From the NCBI GenBank assembly GCA_011053055.1, contig DRHT01000046.1, positions 1 to 41,095 of the forward strand: a stretch of DNA of 41,095 nt, in the 5' to 3' direction. The position numbers and the translations under genes are program-made. Positions 16,782 to 25,453 of the stretch are shown here, in pieces. A model generated the notes under the pieces. The model ran no database searches. It was not told the DNA's origin and worked only from the letters and a program-made list of their open reading frames with translations. Each line of letters starts with the position of its first letter. Positions within the stretch are counted from its first letter, which is position 1. The stretch comes from Halopseudomonas sabulinigri (GTDB taxonomy: Bacteria > Pseudomonadota > Gammaproteobacteria > Pseudomonadales > Pseudomonadaceae).

Positions 16782-19696
16782 AACAATTGCCGCCACAGAA
16801 TCCGCTGGAATCGGCAATGTGCCTGACCTTGAACGGCCGTTGGCCCCACCGAACCCTGCAGCAGGTAAATTTCAGGACTACAGTCCGTTTGCGCCTCACT
16901 ATCAACGCCGATTGGCACGTCCAAAGCGCTCAGTTCACCCGGCAAGCCAATGTCTAGCCTGATCCCGGCAGCGGGCTGGTCCAGACTGCTGACGCGGCCA
17001 TCCGCGTTGCTATCCATGGTGGCCACCGGCAACATGGCGCCGCTATCAAGCGCCAGCGACATCAGCCAGCCTCCGGCTTGAGTTACACAGGGATCGGTGT
17101 TCTCGCCAATAATTGACCCGCTGTTGAACAGCACTCGAGAGTCTTTGATTCGCGCGGCTCGACTGACCTTTTCGCCTTTATCTGGCAAGCTCATCTGCCA
17201 ACCATATTGCCGCGTCCAATCTACCGGCGTGGCACTGGCTAAACGAATGGTGCGGCCGGACGCGGCATCCGTTTGTTCACCCAGAACCCTTTGTTGCTGG
17301 AGGTGAGCCGGTGTCAGCCCGCCGTTCGGTGGGGTGGCTGTATCCAGCACCGCGTAGAACGCTTGTGTGCTGGTGTTGGTAAGGTCTTCTGGTTGCAGAA
17401 ACTGGCCGGTGCCGAACAACAGCAAATCGCCCCGCGCGGCAGCGCTAGGATGCAGCAGTGGCGCGACACTGATCGGTTGGCCGGGCGCGGTAGCGAACAA
17501 AGGCGACCCGCCGTGCGCCACCGCCCAATTATGGTAATCGCTATCACTCAGATCAAACTTCCATAGCTGGCCATGCTGGTCCCCAGCGAAAGCAGCAATC
17601 AGTTCACCCTGCTCGTCACGCTGCAACGTCAGTCCAGCCAGCGCATTGCTGTCGGTCATGCCTGCGCGGGCACTCACTTCAATGCTGTGCAGCAGGCGCC
17701 CACTCGTCGCCTCCAGCACCAGCAGAGCTGCCACACCCCGCGCGCTGCCGTAGCCATTGCCGGTCAATAAAAGTGTTTGGCCCTGTGCTGTGAGCATGTG
17801 CGGTTCGGCGTACACATGCCCAAGATTCTGCCAGCCCGGCTGTTCCGCGTTGACCTCCCAGAGTACTTGCGGTTCGGCGTACGAAGCTCCGGGCGCAAGC
17901 ATCTGCAGCGCGAACAAGGCTTTGCCGCCGGCTCCAAGGCCACTGGCCGCCAAGGTAGCCCAGCCTTCCGGAAACGCCACATCTGCCAGTCCTATACGCC
18001 CATCTACACCACTCAGATGACGACCGCCGCGAGCATAGTCGGGGCGTGCCCAATCTCCTAAGCGCGCTTGCAGGGTGGCCGGCAGATAACCGTAGACTTG
18101 CCGCCCCGAGTTATCAAAGACCCGCAAAAAGCCATCGTTGGCGCCCACCAACAACAGCTCCGGCAGGGTCATGCGCTTGCTCACGTGGAGTAAATAGGCG
18201 TCGTCGGTCATGCCGGTTGCAGGCACTGCCGACAAGAGCACGGGCGTCGCGTTGAGCACGTCGCCCAACAGGTGGCGGCGTTGCCGCAGACCTTCAACCC
18301 GTTGACCTCGCGCCCAGTCGAGTAACTGCTGGCCAGCGGCGCCTTGCAGTCCAGCATTTACCGCAGCGGCGTCCAGCTGTTGCTGTTGGTTGGCAGAAAG
18401 CCTGGTGTAGGCGTTACCATTCAAAGCCAACGGCATTCCGGCGTTCTGTGTATCACCCCAGCGCCAGCTCTCGAGCCGTCCGGCTACCTGGCCCGGCGGT
18501 AGAGTTTGGTCGGTGCTCCATAATTGCCGTGCGGGAACGCCCTGCGCGTCCAGAACAAAAGCCCGCAGACTGCCACTCCAATCCGCTGGATCGTACTGGG
18601 TTTGATAGTAACGACTAGTACCCGCCTGCAATACGCCATCAGCAACCACGGCGCCGCCACCCGAACCGGGCGTGGAACTGATATCAACCAGCGCGCTGGC
18701 CAGCGCGTCGCGCAACCCGGCAGCCTCATTGACCGAAAAGTAGCGACCACCACCGGCGAGCGCCGCGGAGCTTAAGCGCGGATCATCCAGGCTGAAGCCG
18801 AGAATGTAGGTCTGCAAATGCTGGCGTACAAAGGCGGGGTCATCCCAACTTTGACCCGCCGCATCCGTCAGGGATCCACGACCGCTGGGGCGCAGATCGA
18901 TCTCGTTGCCAAATGCAGCTATGTCATCCAGGTAGAAGCTGCTGCCCTCGGCCATGGGCGCGCCGCCATCCAGATCACCCGCATGATCCTGGTCCCAATT
19001 CGGCAGATCAAATCCCGTGGTGGATTGCGCACGGCGACCATCAGGATCTTGTGCCAAGTTAAGCGGAAACTCGCGATCGTACGTCGGTAGGCCATCGGTC
19101 AATATCAGCCCAGCATTGCGCTGGCACCGGTACTCTATTGGGCTGGAAAACTGCTGGCGCTCCAGCTCCCCACGTGACTGCGGATAAAACGCCCGAAGCC
19201 CACGCAGATAACGGGTTACTTCGTAGTAGGTTTCCGCCAGCGGTGTCCAGGTCCAGGCATCGCGGTCGTCGCCGGCTCGTGGGTCCAAATCATCCAATGC
19301 CGAGTGCAATCGCCGCAGATGCCGCTGCCCAGCCGGAGACTCTGCAGCAATGCTATCGACTGGCACCAACAGCTCACCGCCGGGTGCATCACGGCCGCTA
19401 TCGCCGTGCCCCTCGGTAGCCCGAAAAGAAAACAAACCGAAACGTACATGTCGGTGCTCTGCCATCACCTCACGGGCAGTGCGCCGCGCGACATCCAGCC
19501 GGGTCTCATTACCAACCTGATTCATTACCATGCTGGAAGAGCCATCCAACACCAACACCACATTGGGCGGGACTTGCACTGCGCCTGTGACGGGACCGCT
19601 GAGAGGCGTAAAGGCTTGGGCGCTGAATACCGTCAAGGCACCTAGTGCCAGCATGATCAGACGCGGCAGCTCGCGGCTAAAGTCGAGTATGCGCAT
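16778..19696 (-). CDS. pilY1: Type IV pilus tip/biogenesis protein PilY1
   Basis: PilY1 sits at the pilus tip with the minor pilins and controls extension, adhesion and surface sensing. The 972-residue protein has a signal peptide (to about residue 28). An N-terminal von Willebrand A domain follows, with MIDAS residues D51, S53 and S55 in LDGSSSM. The C-terminal half is a PQQ-like beta-propeller, with a canonical calcium loop D895-D906 (DSNADGRVSSLD). An RGD triplet lies at 755-757. It is shorter than the roughly 1,160-residue P. aeruginosa protein; the loss appears to be in the middle. It overlaps pilX by 20 bases and pilE by 4, so all are co-translated. Confidence 0.94.
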   Translation of the reverse strand: MRILDFSRELPRLIMLALGALTVFSAQAFTPLSGPVTGAVQVPPNVVLVLDGSSSMVMNQVGNETRLDVARRTAREVMAEHRHVRFGLFSFRATEGHGDSGRDAPGGELLVPVDSIAAESPAGQRHLRRLHSALDDLDPRAGDDRDAWTWTPLAETYYEVTRYLRGLRAFYPQSRGELERQQFSSPIEYRCQRNAGLILTDGLPTYDREFPLNLAQDPDGRRAQSTTGFDLPNWDQDHAGDLDGGAPMAEGSSFYLDDIAAFGNEIDLRPSGRGSLTDAAGQSWDDPAFVRQHLQTYILGFSLDDPRLSSAALAGGGRYFSVNEAAGLRDALASALVDISSTPGSGGGAVVADGVLQAGTSRYYQTQYDPADWSGSLRAFVLDAQGVPARQLWSTDQTLPPGQVAGRLESWRWGDTQNAGMPLALNGNAYTRLSANQQQQLDAAAVNAGLQGAAGQQLLDWARGQRVEGLRQRRHLLGDVLNATPVLLSAVPATGMTDDAYLLHVSKRMTLPELLLVGANDGFLRVFDNSGRQVYGYLPATLQARLGDWARPDYARGGRHLSGVDGRIGLADVAFPEGWATLAASGLGAGGKALFALQMLAPGASYAEPQVLWEVNAEQPGWQNLGHVYAEPHMLTAQGQTLLLTGNGYGSARGVAALLVLEATSGRLLHSIEVSARAGMTDSNALAGLTLQRDEQGELIAAFAGDQHGQLWKFDLSDSDYHNWAVAHGGSPLFATAPGQPISVAPLLHPSAAARGDLLLFGTGQFLQPEDLTNTSTQAFYAVLDTATPPNGGLTPAHLQQQRVLGEQTDAASGRTIRLASATPVDWTRQYGWQMSLPDKGEKVSRAARIKDSRVLFNSGSIIGENTDPCVTQAGGWLMSLALDSGAMLPVATMDSNADGRVSSLDQPAAGIRLDIGLPGELSALDVPIGVDSEAQTDCSPEIYLLQGSVGPTAVQGQAHCRFQRILWRQLL

Positions 19697-20165
19697 AAGT
19701 CGCCTCCAGTACAGTGCGACTATTACCGTTGAGGCTCAGCACCGACAACCGATACAAAGTGCTGGGTGAGCTCACCGCCACGCGCCTCGGTATTGTGCTG
19801 GTACCGATCCGCTCGATTCGATACCAAAGCTGCACATTGCCGTTGTGCAGTTGCTCTGGTGCGATGGCTGGCAACGCTTTCCAACCAACGCTGAGTGCAT
19901 GCCCCGTCGCTGCAACACAGATAGGTTGCTCACAGCGTTTGGCCGGCAACCGCAACGCGTTCTGGCGAATCTGCTGCTCAAGCCAACGCAGGCCAGCTTC
20001 AGCTGACTGAAAGCCCAGATTGCGCTGTTGCAGGTTCGCCACCATGCGCTCCTGGCTGGTAGCCGAGCGCACGCCCGCCACCGCCGCTAGTGACATCAAT
20101 AACAAGAACACCAAGCTGACCAACAGCGCAGCTCCACGCTGTCTCCGCTCACTCCGGTTACTCAT
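19677..20165 (-). CDS. pilX: Type IV minor pilin PilX
   Basis: The 162-residue prepilin has leader MSNRSERRQRG followed by AALLVSLVFLLLMSLAAVAG. It has no Glu at position 5, as is normal for PilX, the GspK-like minor pilin thought to cap the tip complex. Two cysteines (RCEQPIC) could form a disulfide. GGGAGAG precedes the ATG. It lies 18 bases after pilW and overlaps pilY1. Confidence 0.88.
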   Translation of the reverse strand: MSNRSERRQRGAALLVSLVFLLLMSLAAVAGVRSATSQERMVANLQQRNLGFQSAEAGLRWLEQQIRQNALRLPAKRCEQPICVAATGHALSVGWKALPAIAPEQLHNGNVQLWYRIERIGTSTIPRRVAVSSPSTLYRLSVLSLNGNSRTVLEATYAHTRL

Positions 20166-20183
20166 TACAACTCTCCCTGTTGT

Positions 20184-20969
20184 TCAATCTAGACGGTTAC
20201 GCACGGCGGTCACCTGCACGTAACCTTGAGTCTGCATGCCATCCTGACTCTTAGCGGCGGGTTGCTCGCTGAGCAGCAAGGCAAGACGAATACTGCGAAT
20301 GCGTGGGGCATCGGCTACTGCGAGGCTGGTTTGATAGGCACCCGTCACACCATGCGCTTGCGTGTCCGCAGCTAAACCAAAGGCCAGAGTAAAATCTGCG
20401 ACGCCTTCGATCAGGGTTTCAAAGTTGCCCTTGCCGTTGCTGCGCACCTGAATCCGCTGATCCCGGTGGCGATACTCCAGCAGGCGCAGCGGTATCAGCA
20501 CATCCCCGGATTGGACGGTCAGCGGGGTATCAGCCTCGCTCACTTGCAGGCTATCCAGGCAGTTAGTCACCACCAGCCAACGTGCAGCGAAATCTGCCGC
20601 GGAAAACACACCGCCCGGCACCGACACATCTGCGGAGACCGGCAGCGCACTGATCATCCGCAAGACACCATTCTGATAGGAAACCGGTACAGCCAGCTCT
20701 GCTGGCACCGTTGCCCTTGAGGACGCAGGCAAACGCCGCAGATCAAGACAACCGAACTGTCCAGCCTGGCGAATATCTTGCGCCAGGCGGCCAAGCAAAA
20801 ACCGCGCATTTTCCTGCATGGCAGCCGAGCGCTGCTGCAACACAAAACTCTCTTTGCTAGCAAGAAACACCTGCAATACGCCGACCGTGAGAATCAGCCC
20901 TAGCGCCATGGCTATGAGCAGCTCCACCAAGCTAAAGCCTTTACCGGGCAACAACCCACCCCGCCTCAT
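20184..20969 (-). CDS. pilW: Type IV minor pilin PilW
   Basis: This is a 261-residue prepilin of the PilW/GspJ type, part of the tip-initiation complex with PilV and PilX. The leader MRRGGLLPGKG is cleaved before FSLVELLIAMALGLILTVG, with Glu5 present. The following QQRSAAMQENARFLLGRLAQDIRQAG is the typical PilW helix end. Its ATG overlaps the pilV stop (ATGA). Confidence 0.92.
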   Translation of the reverse strand: MRRGGLLPGKGFSLVELLIAMALGLILTVGVLQVFLASKESFVLQQRSAAMQENARFLLGRLAQDIRQAGQFGCLDLRRLPASSRATVPAELAVPVSYQNGVLRMISALPVSADVSVPGGVFSAADFAARWLVVTNCLDSLQVSEADTPLTVQSGDVLIPLRLLEYRHRDQRIQVRSNGKGNFETLIEGVADFTLAFGLAADTQAHGVTGAYQTSLAVADAPRIRSIRLALLLSEQPAAKSQDGMQTQGYVQVTAVRNRLD

Positions 20970-21439
20970 GGTCCACCACGGATCAAGGCGGAGACTTCCA
21001 TCTCCGCCTCCCCCGCCCCAACAAACTGCCTTGCCTCAGACCAGCGCAGGCTAATAGTCGCTATGCCGTCGCTGACTGACAAACGCGCGCGTCCTTCAGG
21101 TAGCTCACAGGCTACCGCGCGGGCAAAGTCGATTTTGTCCTGTTCAGCAATGCTCTGCGCAACAACGGTAAGCAGATCGGCAGTGGCAGCAGCGCAGCGC
21201 TGGTCCACCGTCAGGCTATAGGCGGCTAGCTGCTCGGGATTAGCGCGTAAGCGTTCAAACAGGTCCTGCGCCAGCAAGCTGGCCTGGGTCGCATGCAGAG
21301 AACCGGCGTGGTAGCGCAGCGCACTGAGTTGCAGCGAAGCTGCACCGAGAATACCTAGCGCGAGAATCAGTACGGCAATCAGCACTTCGAGTAGAGAAAA
21401 CCCACCAGAAGTGGCAGGTGTTGAGTACGCAGCAGACAT
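20966..21439 (-). CDS. pilV: Type IV minor pilin PilV
   Basis: This is a 157-residue prepilin of the PilV/GspI type. The leader ends in TSGG before FSLLEVLIAVLILALGILG, with Glu5 present. The start was set at 21439 because it gives a leader of ordinary length; an in-frame ATG 20 codons upstream would give an unusually long leader. It is the first pilus gene here. The gene upstream (21608) is a dehydrogenase, so no fimU or fimT precedes it. Confidence 0.87.
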   Translation of the reverse strand: MSAAYSTPATSGGFSLLEVLIAVLILALGILGAASLQLSALRYHAGSLHATQASLLAQDLFERLRANPEQLAAYSLTVDQRCAAATADLLTVVAQSIAEQDKIDFARAVACELPEGRARLSVSDGIATISLRWSEARQFVGAGEAEMEVSALIRGGP

Positions 21440-21607
21440 GTTCAGCGGTCCCGAGTCCTTGGGAGTTGGCCGGGACAGCTGAACCACGGCGGGAGTCATT
21501 CATTGACTAGAAAACACCCTAATGGCTGGAACTCGCGCGCTCGCCACCCATTTGGGTTAGCGCCAGCAATAATCTGAGCACCTGATCGCATTCGCCTGCC
21601 GACCGGA

Positions 21608-22570
21608 TCAATTAACCCGGCGTAGCTCTTTTCCGTGCACAAAAGCCTGCAGATTGTCAGCCAACTGGCCCACAATACGTTGGCGCGCTTCACGGCTACC
21701 CCAAGCACTGTGCGGCGTAATCAGCAGGTTGGGTATGTCCGCCGCAAGCAGCGGGTTACCCTCGCGCGGCGGTTCGGTGGTCAACACATCGCAGGCTGCG
21801 CCTCCCAAATGATCGTCGCGCAAACTGACAGCCAGCGCTTGCTCATCGACCAAGCCGCCACGGCCCGCGTTGATCAAAAGGCTGCCTGGGCGCATGCGCG
21901 CCAGCTCGTCTGCGCCAATTAGATTGCGCGTTTTCTCAGTCAGCGGGCAGTGCAGGCTAAGCACATCCACCTGTTCAAGCAATGCATGCAACTCTGGCCT
22001 ACCTGCGCGCTCGCGCCCCGGCAGCGCGCCAACCACCACATGCATACCGAAGGCCTCAGCCAGGCGCCCCACCGCCTGACCCAATTCTCCGTAGCCGAGG
22101 ATACCCAGCGTGCGGCCACTCAGCTCGCCGATCGGATAGTCCAGCAGGCAGAATTGCGTGCTGCGCTGCCAAGCGCCGTCACGCACCGCCTGCCGGTAAG
22201 ACTCAAAGCGAGTGATCAACACCAGCATTAACATCAGCGTATGTTGCGCCACCGCAGGGGTGCCATAACCCTGACAATTACACACCACTATCCCGCGCGC
22301 TCGCGCTGCCGGCAGATCAACATTGTTGGTGCCGGTCGCGCTGAGCAGGATCAATTTAAGCTCCGGGCAGGCATCCATTGCCTGCGCATCAATCAGCACT
22401 TTATTAGTGACAACCACCTCATAACCCTGCATGCGCTCAATGCACCGCTCAGGCGAGGTGACGGCGTGACTCTGATAGCGCACGCCAAGTTCGGTTAATG
22501 GGCGCATGTCCAGATCACCCTGATCCAGAGTGGATTGGTCCAGAAAGACGATAGAAAAGGGAGTTTGCAT
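21608..22570 (-). CDS. D-2-hydroxyacid dehydrogenase (glycerate dehydrogenase-like)
   Basis: The 320-residue NAD(P)-dependent enzyme reduces 2-oxoacids such as hydroxypyruvate or glyoxylate. The nucleotide-binding fold has GILGYGELGQAVG at about 156-168. The catalytic set of the family is visible: Arg in NAGRGGLVD, Glu in the TTEPP segment and His in PHSAW near residue 286. Similarity in length and motifs is closest to HprA/GhrB-type enzymes; the exact substrate cannot be read from sequence. It lies 168 bases upstream of pilV in the same direction and is divergent from the LysE gene. Confidence 0.9.
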   Translation of the reverse strand: MQTPFSIVFLDQSTLDQGDLDMRPLTELGVRYQSHAVTSPERCIERMQGYEVVVTNKVLIDAQAMDACPELKLILLSATGTNNVDLPAARARGIVVCNCQGYGTPAVAQHTLMLMLVLITRFESYRQAVRDGAWQRSTQFCLLDYPIGELSGRTLGILGYGELGQAVGRLAEAFGMHVVVGALPGRERAGRPELHALLEQVDVLSLHCPLTEKTRNLIGADELARMRPGSLLINAGRGGLVDEQALAVSLRDDHLGGAACDVLTTEPPREGNPLLAADIPNLLITPHSAWGSREARQRIVGQLADNLQAFVHGKELRRVN

Positions 22571-22636
22571 GCTGGCTGTACCTGTCTGTCTAAGCGTTGC
22601 GCAGTTAGAATACGCTCTCTAGAGAGGAGCGTTGAA

Positions 22637-23275
22637 ATGTATTGGAACGAGTTCATGCTGGTCGCGCTAGTGCATCTACTAGCGGTGATCAGCCCCGGCC
22701 CTGACTTTGCCGTGGTGATCCGCAACAGTGTCAGCGGTGGCCGTCGTGCTGGCCTGTTTACTGCTGTAGGTGTGGGTGGCGGCATATTTGTGCATGTCGC
22801 CTACTCGCTGTTGGGGATCGGTTTGATTGTGTCGCAGTCGGTCTGGCTGTTCAATCTGATGAAGCTGTTGGCGGCAGCCTATCTGCTGTACATCGGTATT
22901 CGTGCACTACAAGCCAAGCCACAGAGCAGTGAGCAGGCCGCCAAGGTCGCCGTCCCCCAAAACATGGGCGCACGCCAGGCCCTAACGCAGGGATTTATAA
23001 CCAACGGCCTGAATCCCAAAGCCACGCTGTTTTTCTTGTCGTTGTTCACCGTGGTAATCAGCCATGACACGCCGCTGCTCATTCAAGCGGGCTATGGCTT
23101 ATATCTAGCGATCGCTACCGGCGCTTGGTTCTGCCTGGTGGCATTGCTGTTCAGCCGCGATTCAGTACGCCGGAGTTTCAACCGTATGGGGCACTGGTTT
23201 GATCGTTTGATGGGTACGGTATTGATTGGACTGGGCCTGCATTTAGCGCTTTCTCAGTGGTTCAAGCGCGGCTAA
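22637..23275 (+). CDS. LysE family amino-acid exporter
   Basis: This 212-residue inner-membrane protein is of the LysE/RhtB family, which exports amino acids or related metabolites. It has about six helices. The family signature ISPGPDFAVVIRNSVSGGRRAGL is at about 19-41, followed by the GFITNGLNPKATLFFLSLF segment around 120. The ATG at 22637 has GAGAGGAG upstream. A 12-bp palindrome (CTCTCTAGAGAG, 22615-22626) lies just before and partly over the ribosome-binding site. The substrate is unknown. Confidence 0.92.
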   Translation: MYWNEFMLVALVHLLAVISPGPDFAVVIRNSVSGGRRAGLFTAVGVGGGIFVHVAYSLLGIGLIVSQSVWLFNLMKLLAAAYLLYIGIRALQAKPQSSEQAAKVAVPQNMGARQALTQGFITNGLNPKATLFFLSLFTVVISHDTPLLIQAGYGLYLAIATGAWFCLVALLFSRDSVRRSFNRMGHWFDRLMGTVLIGLGLHLALSQWFKRG

Positions 23276-23302
23276 GCCGCACTTTATTTCGCGCTTTTCT
23301 GC

Positions 23303-23326
23303 CACCCGTTCAGGCCTGAACGGGTG
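23303..23326. terminator. Palindromic terminator overlapping the hemH 3' end
   Basis: A perfect 24-base palindrome with 12-base arms (CACCCGTTCAGG and its complement) is followed by TGTTTT on the plus strand. It terminates the LysE gene and includes the last hemH codons and stop on the other strand. Confidence 0.75.
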
Positions 23327-24332
23327 TGTTTTCACTCCAGCCTTGAAGCACGTCGACCCAGTGGGCGTCATCGTTCAAGCAGGGCACCAATACCAATTCT
23401 TCACCGCCAGCCGCAATGAACTGCTCGCGAGCCCGATCACCTATCTCCTCCAGGGTTTCGATGCAATCGGCAACAAAGGCCGGGCAAGCAACCAGCAGGC
23501 GCTTGACGCCTTGCGCCGCCAATTCGTCAATACGCGCTTCGGTGTAAGGCTCAATCCATTTGTCCCGCCCCAAACGCGACTGAAACGATTGTGACCATTG
23601 ATCGTCACGTAAACCCAATCGCTGCGCCAGCGCCTGACTGACGTAGGTACACTGCGCGCGATAGCAGCTCCGGTGCGCCGGCGAGGGTCGACTACAGCAA
23701 TCTGCTGTGGCCAAACAATGACTGCCCGTCGGATCGGCTTTACGCAAGTGCCGCTCAGGTAGGCCGTGGTAACTCAGCAGCAGAAAATCAAAGCCCTGCT
23801 GGAGGTGCGGTTGTGTGCTTCGCGTGAGAGCATCCAGATACTCGGGCCGATCGTAAAAGGGCGGCAACACGTTTAGTTTAATCTGCAAGCCGTGCGCCTT
23901 GATCACACGCTTAGCTTCAACGATAGACGTAGTAATGGTGCTATCGGCAAACTGCGGATATTGCGGCATGAACAGTACTTCTTTAACGCCGGGCTGCGCC
24001 GCGAGCTTAAGCAGACCTTGCTCAATTGATGGCTCGCCGTACCGCATGGCCAACTCAACCGGCATAGACAAACGCGCCTGCAGCGCTTGCTGAACACGGC
24101 GACTGATTACCACCAGCGGCGACCCCTCCTCCCACCAGATAGAAGCGTAGGCATGCGCCGATGCCTTGGGACGCGTCAGCAATATCAGTCCAACCAACAG
24201 ACGTCTAAGCGGCCAGGGTATGTCCACCACATAGGGGTCCATCAGGAACTGGTTCAGATAACGGCGTACATCGCCTACCTGCGTGCTTTTGGGCGACCCC
24301 AGATTAACTAATAACACCCCACGCTCAGACAT
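23310..24332 (-). CDS. hemH: Ferrochelatase
   Basis: HemH inserts Fe2+ into protoporphyrin IX, the last step of haem synthesis. The 340-residue protein has the family start [10 protein letters not shown], the QYPQF segment near 124, the catalytic His189 in [12 protein letters not shown], and [15 protein letters not shown] with the conserved acidic pair near 270. Five cysteines (206, 212, 213, 223, 228) cluster just after the catalytic loop, as in other Pseudomonas enzymes. The start is the ATG at 24332, with GGAG upstream. It follows the TIGR01777 gene by 24 bases in an apparent operon. Confidence 0.95.
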   Translation of the reverse strand: MSERGVLLVNLGSPKSTQVGDVRRYLNQFLMDPYVVDIPWPLRRLLVGLILLTRPKASAHAYASIWWEEGSPLVVISRRVQQALQARLSMPVELAMRYGEPSIEQGLLKLAAQPGVKEVLFMPQYPQFADSTITTSIVEAKRVIKAHGLQIKLNVLPPFYDRPEYLDALTRSTQPHLQQGFDFLLLSYHGLPERHLRKADPTGSHCLATADCCSRPSPAHRSCYRAQCTYVSQALAQRLGLRDDQWSQSFQSRLGRDKWIEPYTEARIDELAAQGVKRLLVACPAFVADCIETLEEIGDRAREQFIAAGGEELVLVPCLNDDAHWVDVLQGWSENTPVQA

Positions 24333-24356
24333 CGAATACTCCTGCAATATGACAAT

Positions 24357-25256
24357 TCATTTTGATTGGACGGCGGCCGCCAGTGCTTTGTCCAGGTACT
24401 GATACGTGAAGGTGAAGCCTTCAGCCTCCGCTTTAGCGGGTAACGCGCGCTGACCGGTGAGCAGCAGGCGCGACATTTCACCAAGTGCCAACTTAAGTAC
24501 AAATCCCGGCAGCGGCATGACTGCCGGGCGGTTCAATGCCCCGCCCAGTGCGCGAGCGAACTCGCGGTTAGTAACCGGATTAGGCGCGCTGGCATTGTAG
24601 GCCCCGCGACAGTCCGGTGTTTGCAGTAACCACACAACCAGGCTCACCACATCATCAAGATGGACCCACGGCATGTAGTGTTCGCCGCCACCAATTGGGC
24701 CGCCCAGTCCCAGCTTATACATAGGTTTGAGGCGCGCCAGGAAACCACCCTCAGCCGCTACCACCAAGCCGGTGCGCATGATACATAACCGCACGCCGTA
24801 TGAGTTGACGCGCTTCGCCGCAGCCTCCCAGGCATCGCACAACGTGTGTGTGTACTCTGCTTTGGCCGGGCTTCGTTCAGTCATCTCAGCACCGCCTCCA
24901 TCGCCGTACCAGCCAACTGCCGAACCGCTGACCATCACCGCAGGCTTATGACTCTGAGCGCCCAGCCATTGTACCAACTGCTCGGTCAGCGAGACCCGGC
25001 TAGCCCATAGCTCGGCCTTGCGCTTGGTAGTCCAAGGCTTGTCAGCGATGGGGGCGCCTGCGAGATTGACTACAGCATCGAAGGTATCGCCATCCAACTC
25101 GCTGAGATCGGCAACCCCGCGGACCGCTTCACCACAGAGAGCAGGTACTTCATTGGGACGCCGACTCCAGACAGTTATCCGATAGCCCTCAGCCAGAAGA
25201 CGCTTGCACAAGGCTCGACCGATCAAGCCAGTGCCGCCGGTAAGCAATAAATTCAT
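24357..25256 (-). CDS. TIGR01777 family NAD-dependent epimerase-like protein (YfcH)
   Basis: The 299-residue protein belongs to the TIGR01777/YfcH branch of the extended SDR superfamily. It has an N-terminal Rossmann motif (LLTGGTGLIGRAL), the VNLAGAPIADKPW segment, VSGSAVGWYGDGG in place of a classic catalytic region, and a C-terminal DUF1731-like end. The physiological reaction is unknown. It is the first gene of a hemH operon and is divergent from the flavoprotein at 25454. Confidence 0.9.
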   Translation of the reverse strand: MNLLLTGGTGLIGRALCKRLLAEGYRITVWSRRPNEVPALCGEAVRGVADLSELDGDTFDAVVNLAGAPIADKPWTTKRKAELWASRVSLTEQLVQWLGAQSHKPAVMVSGSAVGWYGDGGGAEMTERSPAKAEYTHTLCDAWEAAAKRVNSYGVRLCIMRTGLVVAAEGGFLARLKPMYKLGLGGPIGGGEHYMPWVHLDDVVSLVVWLLQTPDCRGAYNASAPNPVTNREFARALGGALNRPAVMPLPGFVLKLALGEMSRLLLTGQRALPAKAEAEGFTFTYQYLDKALAAAVQSK

Positions 25257-25384
25257 TTCTATCCCCTGTCGGTAAATAGGGTAATTAAACACCTGAACGA
25301 GACGCCATCAATGCGCTCTGAGCTACCCCGTTCACAATTCAAGCTGTTGCACGACAACAACATCCTGCAACTAAAGAGAACATC

Positions 25385-25410
25385 TTATACAAAACAAAAT
25401 TTATGTATAA
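25385..25410. promoter_or_regulatory. Inverted-repeat operator overlapping divergent -10 elements
   Basis: TTATACA (25385-25391) and TGTATAA (25404-25410) form a perfect 7-bp inverted repeat with 12 bases between. The right arm is part of a TATAAT -10 (25406-25411) for the flavoprotein gene. The left arm reads TATAAG on the minus strand and could serve the yfcH-like/hemH genes. The TACA core is the same as in the array at 26697-26778, so the MerR regulator encoded at 27775 probably binds both. This is inferred from motif sharing. Confidence 0.55.
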
Positions 25411-25453
25411 TTTTAACGTATCGTTTTGATTTAAACATCTTTTGAGGACACAC

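Noticed and set aside
19677..20165. PilX as a defective pilin because Glu5 is missing
   Set aside because: PilX/GspK-like minor pilins normally lack Glu5, so this is not a defect.
23641..23660. GGTACA inside hemH as another regulator box
   Set aside because: Single copy inside coding sequence with no partner box nearby; expected by chance.
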